Of a stretch of 64,000 bases of DNA, positions 43,363 to 52,201 are shown in pieces. Both the position numbers and the translations under genes were made by a program. Source of the stretch: Sporosarcina luteola (GTDB taxonomy: Bacteria > Bacillota > Bacilli > Bacillales_A > Planococcaceae). Numbering within the stretch: the first letter of the stretch is position 1; each line of letters begins with the position of its first letter. The notes below the pieces were generated by a model. That model was given only the letters and a program-made list of their open reading frames with translations. It was not told the origin of the DNA and made no database searches. Where the stretch lies: assembly GCA_014204635.1 (NCBI GenBank), contig JACHLS010000014.1, positions 27,397-91,396 on the forward strand, read 5' to 3'.

Positions 43363-44841
43363 ATGGTGGTTTTAACAGGTTCTTCTTTAACACTTGAGCA
43401 AATGAATGAGATCTTATATAACAATCAACGCATCACATTGGATGAAGCGGCGCTGGATCGCGTGCAAAAGAGCCGTGAAGCGGTGGATAGTATCGTTCAA
43501 AACGATAAAACCGTGTATGGCATCAATACAGGATTTGGCAAGTTCAGTGATGTGAAAATCGATGAAAAGGATACAAAGGCGTTGCAGCTTCATTTGATTC
43601 GGTCGCATGCGTGTGGAGTCGGGGAGCCGTTTCCGGAAATCGTGTCCCGTGCAATGGTGGTCCTGCGGTTGAATGCGTTATTGAAAGGTTTTTCCGGCAT
43701 CCGTCCTGTCGTCTTGGAACGCTTCACCTATATGGTGAACAACGGAATCCATCCGGTCATTCCGCAGCAAGGCTCACTCGGGGCATCGGGTGATTTAGCG
43801 CCGCTTTCCCATTTGGCGCTCGTACTGCTAGGGGAGGGGTACGTATGGAAAGACGGCAAACCAGAGTCTGCGGAAAAGGTCTGGAAAGAACATGGATTGG
43901 ATCCGATTGTTCTGGAGGCAAAGGAAGGGCTTGCGCTCATTAATGGTACGCAGGCAATGACTGCGCAAGGCGTTGTGAATTATCTCGAAGCGGAAAAATT
44001 GGCGTATGCGAGCGAGTGGATTGCTGCCATGACGATGGAAGCGCTCTTTGGCATTACAGATGCTTTCCACCCGGCGATCCATGAGGCACGCGGCTATCAA
44101 GAGCAAGTGGATGTTGCGGCCCGTATGCTTGATTGGCTGAAGGGAAGCAGCCTGACTACGAAGCAGGGGGAGAAGCGGGTGCAAGATGCGTATTCGATCC
44201 GCTGCATCCCGCAAGTACACGGGGCTAGTTGGCAAGTTCTCACGTACGTGAAGGAAAAGCTGGAGATTGAAATGAATGCGGCAACGGATAATCCGCTTAT
44301 CTTTGAAGATGGCGATGTTGTCGTGTCGGGCGGCAATTTCCATGGGCAACCGATTGCTTTTGCGATGGATTTCCTGAAAATTGGGGTGGCGGAGCTTGCG
44401 AATATTTCAGAACGCCGCATCGAACGGCTCGTCAATCCGCAGCTGAACGAAGGGTTGCCGCCATTTTTGAGCCCGCAGCCTGGCTTGCAGTCCGGCGCCA
44501 TGATCCTGCAATATTCAGCGGCCAGTCTTGTTTCTGAAAACAAAACGCTTGCTCATCCGGCTTCTGTTGATTCCATTCCGTCTTCCGGAAATCAGGAGGA
44601 CCACGTATCAATGGGGACAATCGGCTCCCGTCATGCGAATCAGATTATCGAGAATGCCAAACGGGTGTTGGCGATCGAAGCATTATGTGCCTTGACGGGC
44701 TGCCGTTATCGTGGAGAAGATCAGATGGCTCCGAGGACGAAAATGAAGTTTGATGAATTGATTGCGGTGGTGCAGCCGATTGAAGAAGACCGGGTGTTTG
44801 CGCCGGATATCGAAACGATTGCCGCCTTACTTGTAAAGTGA
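43363..44841 (+). CDS. hutH: Histidine ammonia-lyase
   Basis: A 492-residue protein; the start at 43363 has GGAGAGGA about 9 bases upstream and gives the usual N-terminus ([17 protein letters not shown]). The frame is open further left, but that extension lacks coding character. The MIO prosthetic-group motif is GASGDLAP (A141-S142-G143). Other lyase blocks are [27 protein letters not shown] and [19 protein letters not shown]. It converts L-histidine to urocanate and ammonia in the cytosol. No hutU, hutI or hutG genes are adjacent, so the rest of the pathway lies elsewhere or is missing. Confidence 0.95.
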   Translation: MVVLTGSSLTLEQMNEILYNNQRITLDEAALDRVQKSREAVDSIVQNDKTVYGINTGFGKFSDVKIDEKDTKALQLHLIRSHACGVGEPFPEIVSRAMVVLRLNALLKGFSGIRPVVLERFTYMVNNGIHPVIPQQGSLGASGDLAPLSHLALVLLGEGYVWKDGKPESAEKVWKEHGLDPIVLEAKEGLALINGTQAMTAQGVVNYLEAEKLAYASEWIAAMTMEALFGITDAFHPAIHEARGYQEQVDVAARMLDWLKGSSLTTKQGEKRVQDAYSIRCIPQVHGASWQVLTYVKEKLEIEMNAATDNPLIFEDGDVVVSGGNFHGQPIAFAMDFLKIGVAELANISERRIERLVNPQLNEGLPPFLSPQPGLQSGAMILQYSAASLVSENKTLAHPASVDSIPSSGNQEDHVSMGTIGSRHANQIIENAKRVLAIEALCALTGCRYRGEDQMAPRTKMKFDELIAVVQPIEEDRVFAPDIETIAALLVK

Positions 44842-44991
44842 TGGATATAACTTGTAATTGGTGGTTTAAGCTTCTAAGAGTTGGTTAATAAAATCTATCG
44901 CAAAGAAGAGGTTTTATTCCACCAGAATGGACAGGATTTCTATTTTTCTAAATATTATTGATTTAAAACATAAAAGTGGTATACTATTTAC

Positions 44992-45187
44992 AGGAGAAAT
45001 ACGGAAGGTGGAATGTAATTTGCCAGCATACTTGTAATGGTTAAGCAACTAAATAGCACATTTCTTTTTTGAATTGTATTGTTCAACGACGGGAGAAGTG
45101 TGCCTATTTTTAGCCATTACAGGGAACGCAGGATAGTTAGTTGTATTCATTCCAGCGGGATACCTATGAGGTATTCTGCTTTTTTTA
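44992..45187 (+). ncRNA. Candidate structured RNA / leader upstream of the DUF1062 gene
   Basis: A promoter (TTGATT 44958-44963, 16 bases, TATACT 44980-44985) would start an RNA near 44992. It contains a long imperfect hairpin: left arm 45033-45066 beginning TGTAATGG, right arm 45094-45121 ending CCATTACA. It ends at a terminator (GGGATACC/GGTATTCT, then TTTTTT) at 45153-45187. The DUF1062 gene begins 64 bases later. No ORF is seen inside. It fits either an attenuated leader (riboswitch-like) or an independent RNA of about 195 nt; I match it to no known class. Confidence 0.5.
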
Positions 45188-45250
45188 TGGAAACTTTTCT
45201 CCTTTCAACTGTTTTTTGCGTTCCTCTGCATTAATAGGAGGAACTAGGTT

Positions 45251-45829
45251 ATGAGTTTAAATCATTCGTACACTTATGAGATCATTGCTCAGGAAACACC
45301 TTATATCAAACGAAATTGTAATAAATGTAAAACGGTAAGAGAATTTTATTGTAGTGAGAAATTCAGGGTAAATGCAAATCAAAAAATAGTTGATATTTGG
45401 CTTATTTATAACTGCATCCATTGTGAGGGGACTTGGAATTACCCTATTTTATCGAGGATCCATATTAATAAAATTGATTCATTGCTCATTCAAAAGTTTA
45501 TGAATAACGATCAAGAGTTAGTTTGGAAGTATGCTTTTCAAATCAACGAATTAAGAAAACTTTGTAGCAGCGTAAGTACAGAAATACGATATGAAGTGAG
45601 AAAAGAAAAGCTCGATACACTTTCTAACGAGGTTACGATCAGACTTTGCTATCAATATGATTTTGGTCTTAGAATAGATAAACTCGTATCCGATCTTTTT
45701 GGCGTTTCAAGGTCGGAAGTCAATAAACTGTTCCAGAATGGAGATATTTCATTGAAACCAAACCTGACTATGAATAGTAAAGTTATAAATAATTTACTCA
45801 TTACGGTCATAGGTGATTGGTTTAGATAA
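45251..45829 (+). CDS. DUF1062-family protein
   Basis: A 192-residue soluble protein. The N-terminal half has two CxxC pairs that look zinc-binding (KRNCNKCKTVREFYC and YNCIHCEGTWNYP). The C-terminal part (FGLRIDKLVSDLFGVSRSEV, then NKLFQNGDI) resembles an S4-type RNA-binding motif. This combination is DUF1062, of unknown function. AGGAGG lies before the ATG. It may be controlled by the structured leader upstream. Confidence 0.75.
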   Translation: MSLNHSYTYEIIAQETPYIKRNCNKCKTVREFYCSEKFRVNANQKIVDIWLIYNCIHCEGTWNYPILSRIHINKIDSLLIQKFMNNDQELVWKYAFQINELRKLCSSVSTEIRYEVRKEKLDTLSNEVTIRLCYQYDFGLRIDKLVSDLFGVSRSEVNKLFQNGDISLKPNLTMNSKVINNLLITVIGDWFR

Positions 45830-46082
45830 GTCCGAAACCATTGAGAGGGAGCTAGCCTGTTTCTTATTGGCGATCGGGTGCAAAGACTAATCAACAAGAC
45901 GATACTAAAATTTGATCCAGATTTAGGTACAGTTATTGAAAAACACTGTGCCTGAATCGGATCTGACAGCTTGTACTATTAATATTTTCTTAGAGTTAAA
46001 ACAATTAATTGGGGGAATAAATTTCACAAAATTTTGGCTTTGATTGGGAGAAGCATAAATTTTACAGATAGCAGGTGAAAAA

Positions 46083-46319
46083 ATGACGCTTAGATGGAAA
46101 AGGGAAAATATACTATTTGATAGTTTATACGAAGCAGATGTATGGGCCGATTCCATAGGAAATGAAATGTATGCAAGACTGTATGATGGTTATGACACAC
46201 CAGATTATAAAATAGCTTATTCCTTAGCTTTTAGACTTGCTCAGATGAAGGAATTCAGTGTCTTTGCAGAAACCATAATCAATCATGAAAGAAGATATAA
46301 AGTTTGGGTCAAATCATAA
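46083..46319 (+). CDS. Small hypothetical protein
   Basis: A 78-residue soluble protein with AGGTG 6 bases before the ATG and its own terminator. The sequence (FDSLYEADVWADSIGNEMYA, then KIAYSLAFRLAQMKEFSVFA) predicts mostly helices. No family is recognised. Its isolated, well-spaced signals favour a real gene. Confidence 0.6.
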   Translation: MTLRWKRENILFDSLYEADVWADSIGNEMYARLYDGYDTPDYKIAYSLAFRLAQMKEFSVFAETIINHERRYKVWVKS

Positions 46320-46324
46320 TCGTA

Positions 46325-46378
46325 AAAAGCCCACTGCCAATTAAGGTTACGGGTAACCTTTTATTTGGCAGCTGCTTG
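46325..46378 (+). terminator. Terminator of the 78-residue protein gene
   Basis: CTGCCAAT, AAGGTTAC, then GTAACCTT and TTTGGCAG form a two-part stem. The T-rich tracts are inside rather than after it, so efficiency is uncertain. Confidence 0.55.
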
Positions 46379-46447
46379 TAACTGATTCAAGGAGCTATAA
46401 GTCTTTTCATCGTCCCGGGAATATCGAGTGGGTAAGGCAACACAGTG

Positions 46448-47677
46448 TTATCGAATGATCGTATGGTTCATTCCCGGTACACTCCGATCAAGCCCGACAA
46501 TTTGAGAATGGGCCGGTTCTTTCCCTTGAATCATTTCAGTCAGCATCTTTGCGCCGAGCATGCTGTACACGGTACCGTTGCCGCCATAGCCGAGCAAATA
46601 GTACTGGTGCGGCTTCTCGGGATGTCGGCCGATAAACGGCAGTTCGTCTTGGGACTCGCCGAATAAGGCGCAGTACGACATTTCCAATTCCATTTGGAGA
46701 CCAGGAAGCAATTCGTTGGCTTCCCGAATGAGCCGTTCCGCCTTCGCCTGGATTGCCTCCAGCGGGATGTTTATCTGGTCCGTTTCCTCGTCCAATCCGC
46801 CGATAATAATCCGGTCGTCCACTGTCGTCCGCATATACAAATAAGGGCGTTTCGTTTCCCAAATCAGTGCTTTTTCGAACCACGCCGGCTGCTGGATTGG
46901 CTTGCTCACAGCGACGTAGGTCCGTTTTAGTACATCTCCCGTCAGCTTGCCGACAGGCGGTTTCACGTAGCCGGTTGTATAGATGACATTCCGTGCTTTG
47001 ATTTTGCCGCCAGATGTCACGACATGCAAAATACCCTCCGTTTCTATGACATCTTCTACTCTTAAACCGCTATGTAGATCTGCTCCTTGCGACTGGATCA
47101 TCTGCAAGATTCCTCTTACCAGTTTATACGGGTTCACTTCCGCATCCCCATATGTCAACAAAGCACCAGGTTTATTAATCCCCGTCCTATCGATGAGAGT
47201 GGAATGATCCCAATACTCGCAAGGGAAGTCATATGTCGAAAGCACCTCAAATTCTTTTTTGATTTTCCTGAGGTCATTTTCATCACTTGCATAATAGATG
47301 CTGGGACGGTTGATGAACTCTGGATCAATGGGAAGTTTGCCAGCCGTTTCATGCAAATCATTCAACGCCTTATAGCATAATTGATAAAATGCAATGGCCT
47401 TTTCCTCCCCAATCTGTTCAATCAGCTCGTGAAGCATGATATCATTGGAGTACTGCAGCAATCCGGTGTTCGCGGCCGTGCTGCCGTCAGCGAACTCTTT
47501 CTGATCGACGATGGCCACCTTCAACCCGGCGTTTACAAGAGACAGGGCAGTCAGTGCACCAGACATTCCGCCGCCTATGATTACTGCATCATATATCTTT
47601 TCATCTACATGATTTTGTATTGTACTTGCTTCGTTCATCGTGGTTGGCCAATATAATTGGCCAGCATGAATTGCCAT
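46448..47677 (-). CDS. FAD-dependent amine/glycine oxidase-family oxidoreductase (DAO)
   Basis: A 409-residue protein of the DAO family. The dinucleotide fold AVIIGGGMSGALTALSLVNAG lies near residues 31-50, FADGSTAANTGLLQY near 62 is the FAD pyrophosphate region, NVIYTTGYVKPP and RTTVDDRIIIGGLDEET form the substrate-domain turn, and LPFIGRHPEKPHQYYLLGYG closes the FAD site. Such enzymes oxidise secondary amines or D-amino acids, with H2O2 formed. The short leader before the fold starts HAGQLYWPTT, as in a Bacillales group of unknown substrate. It is divergent from the exonuclease gene. Confidence 0.88.
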   Translation of the reverse strand: MAIHAGQLYWPTTMNEASTIQNHVDEKIYDAVIIGGGMSGALTALSLVNAGLKVAIVDQKEFADGSTAANTGLLQYSNDIMLHELIEQIGEEKAIAFYQLCYKALNDLHETAGKLPIDPEFINRPSIYYASDENDLRKIKKEFEVLSTYDFPCEYWDHSTLIDRTGINKPGALLTYGDAEVNPYKLVRGILQMIQSQGADLHSGLRVEDVIETEGILHVVTSGGKIKARNVIYTTGYVKPPVGKLTGDVLKRTYVAVSKPIQQPAWFEKALIWETKRPYLYMRTTVDDRIIIGGLDEETDQINIPLEAIQAKAERLIREANELLPGLQMELEMSYCALFGESQDELPFIGRHPEKPHQYYLLGYGGNGTVYSMLGAKMLTEMIQGKEPAHSQIVGLDRSVPGMNHTIIR

Positions 47678-47758
47678 AGAGATTCCCCCTTGCCCACTAT
47701 TTACCCGCTAATTGAACGACTATAAACAAGGACGACAACAAAAAAGGAGGAACAATCG

Positions 47759-48652
47759 ATGGAATCAAATGAAAAACCGCATATTTTAGTAATCGACGGC
47801 ATGGCACTGTTGTTCCGATCGTTTTTCGCGACTTCTGCCATGGGGCATTATTTTCCGAATGCGGAAGGGGTGCCGACTAATGGAGTCCAAGGGTTTGTCC
47901 GCCATACGATGACAGCGGTGTCCATTTTCAAGCCGACCCATATGGCTGTCTGTTGGGATATGGGCATGCATACATTCCGAAATGAATTATTTGACGGATA
48001 CAAAGCGAACCGGCCGGCTCCAGCACCTGAAATGGTGCCGCAGTTTGATATGGCGCGGGAGTTGTCGGAGAGGATCGGCTGGAAAAATTACGGCATAGCG
48101 GGCATGGAGGCGGATGACCTGATCGGCTCGCTCGTTTGCGAATGGGAAGGCAAGGCCCAAGTGACAATCGTGACAGGAGATAAGGATTTATTGCAGCTGC
48201 TGCGACCCGATGTAAAAATCGCGTTCATGAAAAAAGGATACAATGTCTACGATGTCTACACAGAGGAACGTTTTTTGAATGAATACGAGATTTCACCGAT
48301 CCAGTTCATCGACACGAAAGCGTTCACCGGGGATACAAGCGATGGTTATCCGGGCGTGAAGGGGATTGGGCCAAAGACCGCATTGAAATTAATTCAGCAA
48401 TACGGCTCGGTAGAAGGCGTCATCGAAGCGCTGGATGAACTAGCAGCGGGGACTCGCAAAAAAATTGAACAGGACATGGCCATGCTGCGTCTTTCCAGAC
48501 AACTGGCAGAAATCCATTGCAAGCTCGACTTCGATGACCCGATTGATGCGTTGAATTTGCCCGACTTCAATAACGCCTTGCGGGATGAACTGCTGGAGAT
48601 GGGCTATACAATGATCGTCCGGCAGATGGATTCCTTGTTCCAGACTTCATAA
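47759..48652 (+). CDS. ypcP: 5'-3' exonuclease (PolA N-terminal domain family, YpcP-like)
   Basis: A 297-residue stand-alone FEN/PIN nuclease. Acidic metal residues occur in VIDGMALLFRSFF, VCWDMG, GMEADDLIGSLV and VTGDKDLLQLL. The H3TH DNA-binding motif GYPGVKGIGPKTALKLIQQYG sits near residues 195-215. Length and order match the YpcP/ExoA-like stand-alone exonucleases of Bacillales, which remove RNA primers and flaps alongside DNA polymerase I. AAAGGAGG precedes the ATG. Its terminator was the target of the IS insertion that follows. Confidence 0.92.
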   Translation: MESNEKPHILVIDGMALLFRSFFATSAMGHYFPNAEGVPTNGVQGFVRHTMTAVSIFKPTHMAVCWDMGMHTFRNELFDGYKANRPAPAPEMVPQFDMARELSERIGWKNYGIAGMEADDLIGSLVCEWEGKAQVTIVTGDKDLLQLLRPDVKIAFMKKGYNVYDVYTEERFLNEYEISPIQFIDTKAFTGDTSDGYPGVKGIGPKTALKLIQQYGSVEGVIEALDELAAGTRKKIEQDMAMLRLSRQLAEIHCKLDFDDPIDALNLPDFNNALRDELLEMGYTMIVRQMDSLFQTS

Positions 48653-48655
48653 GAA

Positions 48656-48683
48656 AGACCGCTGCACCATTATGCAGCGGTCT
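48656..48683. repeat. Target-site duplication, left copy (28 bp; also a terminator hairpin)
   Basis: AGACCGCTGCA and TGCAGCGGTCT form a perfect palindromic stem. The same 28 bases occur at 50527-50554, directly outside the other IS end. The left copy now ends the exonuclease transcript but lost its T run, which stayed with the right copy. Confidence 0.92.
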
Positions 48684-48770
48684 CAGACTGTAGACAAAAG
48701 GGTTGGAAATCATAGATTTCCAACCCTTTTGCTTAAATAAGTGCATTTTAACTTTAGTAGGCTGAAATAA

Positions 48771-48897
48771 TGTTGATTTCCGTTCCGGGCGGACGCTTTC
48801 CGGGGGGCTTGCCCTCAGCCTCCTCGTCGCTTCGCTCCTGCGGGGTCTTCACGCTGCGCTGATCCCCCAGGAGTCGCCGCCCTGCACTCCAATCAAC
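48771..48897. repeat. IS subterminal repeat, left
   Basis: This GC-rich stretch (GGACGCTTTCCGG, CTCCTGCGGGGTCTTC) is inverted relative to 50321-50448, with roughly two thirds of positions alike. It overlaps the last codon of the transposase. Similar GCGGAAAGCGTCCGC sequences are known as dispersed repeats in Bacillales. Confidence 0.75.
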
Positions 48898-50287
48898 TGG
48901 AGATCCCTTGAGACAGGGATATCATTTCAGCTTCCGTAGCCGGCGCTCTCCATGTCCAACTGGCCAGCTTCTTCAAATTTATGGCAGCAAAAGTTAGCAT
49001 CGCCTGCATGGACATTTTTTTTAGTCCCCGGAGGGTTGTCCATCGCATGCCATGCTTTTCTTTTGCATCAGCAAAGACGCGCTCAATCGTCTCTTTGCGC
49101 TTTCCGTATATTTCCTTGATTTCATGGTTATGTCGTAAGTCCTCAGCCACATCCAAATAGTCCTGCCAGATATGCCGTTGAATCATCTTTTGCTGATTCT
49201 TACTTTGCGTGCATTGGCCAATCACTGGACACGTGGCACAAATAGAAGGCGTCGATGCATACTGGCGGTATCCTTCCTTCGTAGTTGTTCGGTAAGTTAG
49301 CACCTGTCCTTCGGGACAGAGATAGCAGTCGTAATGCTCGTCATAGACATACTCGTGTTTTCTGAAAAAGCCTTCCTTCGTCATTGGTCGTTTGTACGGA
49401 AGTGCAGGAAGAACCTGATTCTCTAAAAGGAAGTTGGCAATGGCTGGTGTTTTGTAAGCTGAATCAGCGGCAACGACAACTGGACGTCCTACTTGTTGGA
49501 TGATCTTCTGGACTAATGGTTCAAGCATATTGCTATCGTGGACATTCCCTGGCGTGACGATATTTGCGAGTAAAAATCCTTTTTCATCCGTGGCAGCGTG
49601 AAAAGAATAAGCGAACTGCTTTGTTCGTTCATCTTTAACGTAATAACCACTTTCCGGGTCTGTTGTCGACTCCTTGATCTCTTTGTACTCTTCCTTATCA
49701 AACTTGTCCGGTGGGAACGGCTTTTTCCCATTCTTTTCACGATCCAGGTTGAGCTCCTCCTGGAGCTTCTTCTCATACGCCCGTGTCTCTTTACGCACTA
49801 TCTTCTTTTCAAACTTCCTCTTATTCGCGCTCGCTTTCACATGGGTCGAATCAATGAAGACATGTTCCGGGCTGAGAAGCCCCCGGTTTGCCACCTCTTT
49901 TAGGACTTTATAGAAGATCTGCTCGAATAGATCCGTATTTGCAAATCGACGGACATAGTTCTTCCCGAATGTGGAGAAGTGAGGAACCTCAGTATGAAAG
50001 CCGAAGCCTAGGAACCAGCGATAGGCAACGTTCGTTTCAATTTCCTTGATTGTCTGGCGCATGGAGCGGATGCCGAAGGTATACTGAATGAATGTCATCT
50101 TGATGAGTACGACAGGATCTATGCTAGGTCGCCCAATGGTTGAATATAGATCTTCAACTAATGGATAGATGAAGGTAAAATCAAGGGCCGCATCCAGTTT
50201 TCGAACGAGATGGTCTTGAGGAACCAACTGCTCTATGGTTAGCATCTCCAACTGTTCACGTTCATTAATTTGATTCTTCGTCATCAT
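48893..50287 (-). CDS. IS1182-family DDE transposase
   Basis: A 464-residue transposase. The ATG at 50287 has GAGG 8 bases upstream; the frame is open to a GTG at 50296. The N-terminal DUF772-like helical domain (EQLVPQDHLVRKLDAALDF, YRWFLGFGFHTEVPHFSTFG) is followed by the DDE core: HVFIDSTHVKA (D), VVVAADSAYKTPA (D) and the KRKETIERVFADAKEKHGMR block (E). A CxxC cluster (CATCPVIGQCT) precedes the last part. The length is full for IS1182 and no frameshift is seen, so it is likely functional. Confidence 0.95.
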   Translation of the reverse strand: MMTKNQINEREQLEMLTIEQLVPQDHLVRKLDAALDFTFIYPLVEDLYSTIGRPSIDPVVLIKMTFIQYTFGIRSMRQTIKEIETNVAYRWFLGFGFHTEVPHFSTFGKNYVRRFANTDLFEQIFYKVLKEVANRGLLSPEHVFIDSTHVKASANKRKFEKKIVRKETRAYEKKLQEELNLDREKNGKKPFPPDKFDKEEYKEIKESTTDPESGYYVKDERTKQFAYSFHAATDEKGFLLANIVTPGNVHDSNMLEPLVQKIIQQVGRPVVVAADSAYKTPAIANFLLENQVLPALPYKRPMTKEGFFRKHEYVYDEHYDCYLCPEGQVLTYRTTTKEGYRQYASTPSICATCPVIGQCTQSKNQQKMIQRHIWQDYLDVAEDLRHNHEIKEIYGKRKETIERVFADAKEKHGMRWTTLRGLKKMSMQAMLTFAAINLKKLASWTWRAPATEAEMISLSQGISS

Positions 50288-50320
50288 ATCCATCACCTCA
50301 TTCGGTTAGTAGGGAACTCC

Positions 50321-50448
50321 GTTGATTGGAGCGGAGAGCGGCGACTCCTGCGGGAACAGCACGAGCTGAAGACCCTGGACTGAGCGCAGCGAGGGAAGCG
50401 GCTGAAGCCGTGCCCGCGGAAAGCGTCCGCTCGCAGCGCAAATCAACA
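50321..50448. repeat. IS subterminal repeat, right
   Basis: This is the inverted partner of 48771-48897, starting GTTGATTGGAG and ending in GCGGAAAGCGTCCGC then AAATCAACA. It also provides the region upstream of the transposase start. Confidence 0.75.
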
Positions 50449-50526
50449 CTATTAGCTTTATCTCTATTTTAAAAGAGAAAAGACTGTAGGCAAACACCCA
50501 AATTCATGGTGTTTGTCTACAGTCTG

Positions 50527-50554
50527 AGACCGCTGCACCATTATGCAGCGGTCT
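50527..50554. repeat. Target-site duplication, right copy (28 bp; terminator with T run)
   Basis: Identical to 48656-48683 and followed by TTTTTGATC on the plus strand, so this copy retains the original terminator layout. It overlaps the last codons and stop of the C39-like protease gene. Confidence 0.92.
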
Positions 50555-51050
50555 TTTTGATCTTCACAAATGATAGGATGGACTGATTCAACTGATAGGA
50601 AACCCTGCGCAGCCGGCTGTCCCGGTGCCGGCCTCCGTTATCGTGGATGAGCAGGATAATATCGTCTCCCGACCGTTCGTAGCCGACGACCGGCACCCAG
50701 TGGTAATCAAATTCGTATGTTCCCATCCAGTGGAAGGTGAACCATTTATCAAACTTGGCGGCAACGGGCCGGCCATGTTGAATTTCCTTTTGCAGTTCTT
50801 CAATCGTGCAAGGTTCAACTTGCCAGGCGCTTCCAAGCAGTTTTTGCAAATTGCGGAGCAGGCGCCATTTAAATAAACCGATCCGGGTCCCGCCGAGCTT
50901 CCGATACAGTTCATTAACATTGATATCCGTGTGTTCATTCAAATGGCGCAGGATTGTATAGGCGGTCACAGGCCCGCAAGCAGATGGCCTGTATTTCGGA
51001 TCGATGTCCGCGTCGTATTGGGATTTTCCATTGAAAGGGACTTGATGCAT
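50541..51050 (-). CDS. C39-like cysteine peptidase-family protein
   Basis: A 169-residue protein starting at 51050, with CAAGGAGG 7 bases upstream; the TTG at 51071 lies before that site. Papain-like catalytic residues are visible: C in RPSACGPVTAYTIL, H in DYHWVPVVGYER and N in LIHDNGGRHR. There is no signal peptide. Bacillales carry several such small C39-like proteins of unknown substrate. The stop lies inside the terminator hairpin that the IS duplicated, so the insertion left the gene whole. Confidence 0.8.
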   Translation of the reverse strand: MHQVPFNGKSQYDADIDPKYRPSACGPVTAYTILRHLNEHTDINVNELYRKLGGTRIGLFKWRLLRNLQKLLGSAWQVEPCTIEELQKEIQHGRPVAAKFDKWFTFHWMGTYEFDYHWVPVVGYERSGDDIILLIHDNGGRHRDSRLRRVSYQLNQSILSFVKIKKTAA

Positions 51051-51078
51051 CGATGCGCCTCCTTGCTGCAAAAATCGG

Positions 51079-51543
51079 TCAAATAGACGACAAGAAACGT
51101 CCTTCTTCTTTCAATAGGACCTTCAATGCTGTTTTGAAATTGATGTACGACTCAAATTCCATCTGAATGCCCGCGGCAACGATCTCCCGAACAATATGGG
51201 GATTGAATCCGACGGAAATTGGGCGGACGCCCATCAGTTTCAATGTGCTGTTGAGCATGTCCAATTCGACCGCCAACACGTTCAGTTGGGCGTCTTTTGC
51301 CTTGTTCAAATCCGCTCCGGTGAAATCGAAAACGGCGCAATTGACATGCCGGTTCTTATCCAAGTATTCCAATACTCTCGTCCGTATCAATTCGAACCGT
51401 TCGGAACCTGCGTAGCCGACAACCGGCACTAAGATTGTATTATCCACAATGGATGAAATGATCGGCACAGACGTTTCCTTGATAATCTGTTCGCACTCGA
51501 CGATGCGTGCCTTCAATCGCTCTATCTCTTTTACGTAGTCCAT
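51079..51543 (-). CDS. STAS-domain protein (RsbR/RsbS-like)
   Basis: A 154-residue protein starting at 51543, with GAGGTG 5 bases upstream. A short N-terminal helix (KEIERLKARIVECEQIIKET) is followed by a STAS domain: ILVPVVGYAGSERFELIRTR, CAVFDFTGADLNKAKDAQLN and KLMGVRPISVGFNPHIVREI. The RsbR/S phosphoacceptor position (normally S or T in the DxxG loop region) is not clear here. It may modulate a stressosome or act as a stand-alone regulator. It precedes the C39-like gene by 28 bases, so the two may be co-transcribed. Confidence 0.82.
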   Translation of the reverse strand: MDYVKEIERLKARIVECEQIIKETSVPIISSIVDNTILVPVVGYAGSERFELIRTRVLEYLDKNRHVNCAVFDFTGADLNKAKDAQLNVLAVELDMLNSTLKLMGVRPISVGFNPHIVREIVAAGIQMEFESYINFKTALKVLLKEEGRFLSSI

Positions 51544-51598
51544 GTTACACCTCATGAATTATTTTCTTTATTATACTTGATTTGGGGATATACAGATA

Positions 51599-51641
51599 GA
51601 AAAATAGCGATAGCAAGTTGTGAGTAACTGCCACCGCTATG
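51599..51641 (-). terminator. Terminator of the thioredoxin-family gene
   Basis: On the minus strand AGCGGTGGCA pairs with TGCTATCGCT and is followed by ATTTTTC. Confidence 0.7.
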
Positions 51642-51653
51642 GATTGACGAAGC

Positions 51654-51977
51654 TTATTGCTCGTTCACACTCTCCAGAAAATCGACTACTTGATCAGGCG
51701 TCTTGGCGCTTGCGCTATGAAGATGGGCTTTCTTCTCGCCATTCTGGAAGATCAACAAGCTTGGGATCCCCATGACATCATATTTTTCAGCGATTTCAGG
51801 GAGCACGTCCCGATCCAGGTCATACCATGTATACATATCGTATTCTTCTACAATCGGATCGATGAACATGTCCATCCGTGTGCAGTCCGGACACCAGCCT
51901 GCTTGGAATTTAACTAATGCTTTATGATCATTTGAAATGATTTCGTTGAATTGTTCGACTGTTGTAATAGACTTCAT
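51654..51977 (-). CDS. Thioredoxin-family protein
   Basis: A 107-residue thioredoxin fold. The start at 51977 has GGGG 8 bases upstream. The active site is WCPDC (28-32), and the cis-proline is in MGIPSLLIF. The pattern resembles YtpP-type thioredoxins of Bacillales, cytosolic dithiol-disulphide reductases or bacillithiol-related proteins. It is a single-gene unit, divergent from the fadNAE operon. Confidence 0.9.
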   Translation of the reverse strand: MKSITTVEQFNEIISNDHKALVKFQAGWCPDCTRMDMFIDPIVEEYDMYTWYDLDRDVLPEIAEKYDVMGIPSLLIFQNGEKKAHLHSASAKTPDQVVDFLESVNEQ

Positions 51978-52162
51978 CTTATTATCCCCTTCCAAGTTGC
52001 TATTCACTAGTGTACATCCTTTTGATGCAGGCGTGTACTAAAATGCCCTAAAGAGAAAAAGTGGAAGATTTTTTAAAATTTCCGCTTTAAATATTGCGAA
52101 AACAACGCTAATGTTCTAAAATGGTAGACATAGAGTTCGAGGTATTTTTTTTACCCACAAAA

Positions 52163-52180
52163 TGAATGAGCATTCATTCA
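52163..52180. promoter_or_regulatory. FadR operator of the fadNAE operon
   Basis: TGAATGAGCATTCATTCA is a palindrome matching the Bacillus FadR box (TGAATGA..A.TCATTCA), 22 bases before the fadN start. Long-chain acyl-CoA would relieve repression. Confidence 0.9.
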
Positions 52181-52201
52181 AGATAAAGGGAGGCTTCGCA
52201 C

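Larger units (their letters stand above)
48684..50526 (-). mobile_element. IS1182-family insertion sequence, 1843 bp, intact
   Basis: Both ends carry a perfect 15-base inverted repeat (CAGACTGTAGACAAA at 48684-48698 and its complement at 50512-50526). A single DDE transposase gene fills the element on the minus strand. Just inside each end is a hairpin (48698-48731 and 50491-50518), then long subterminal inverted repeats. The flanking 28 bp duplication is the terminator of the exonuclease/C39 protease pair. Identical terminal repeats and duplications suggest a recent, probably still active insertion. Confidence 0.95.

Noticed and set aside
43828..44349. Long reading frame opposite hutH
   Set aside because: It is a shadow of the hutH codon pattern, with no ribosome site and no recognisable motifs.
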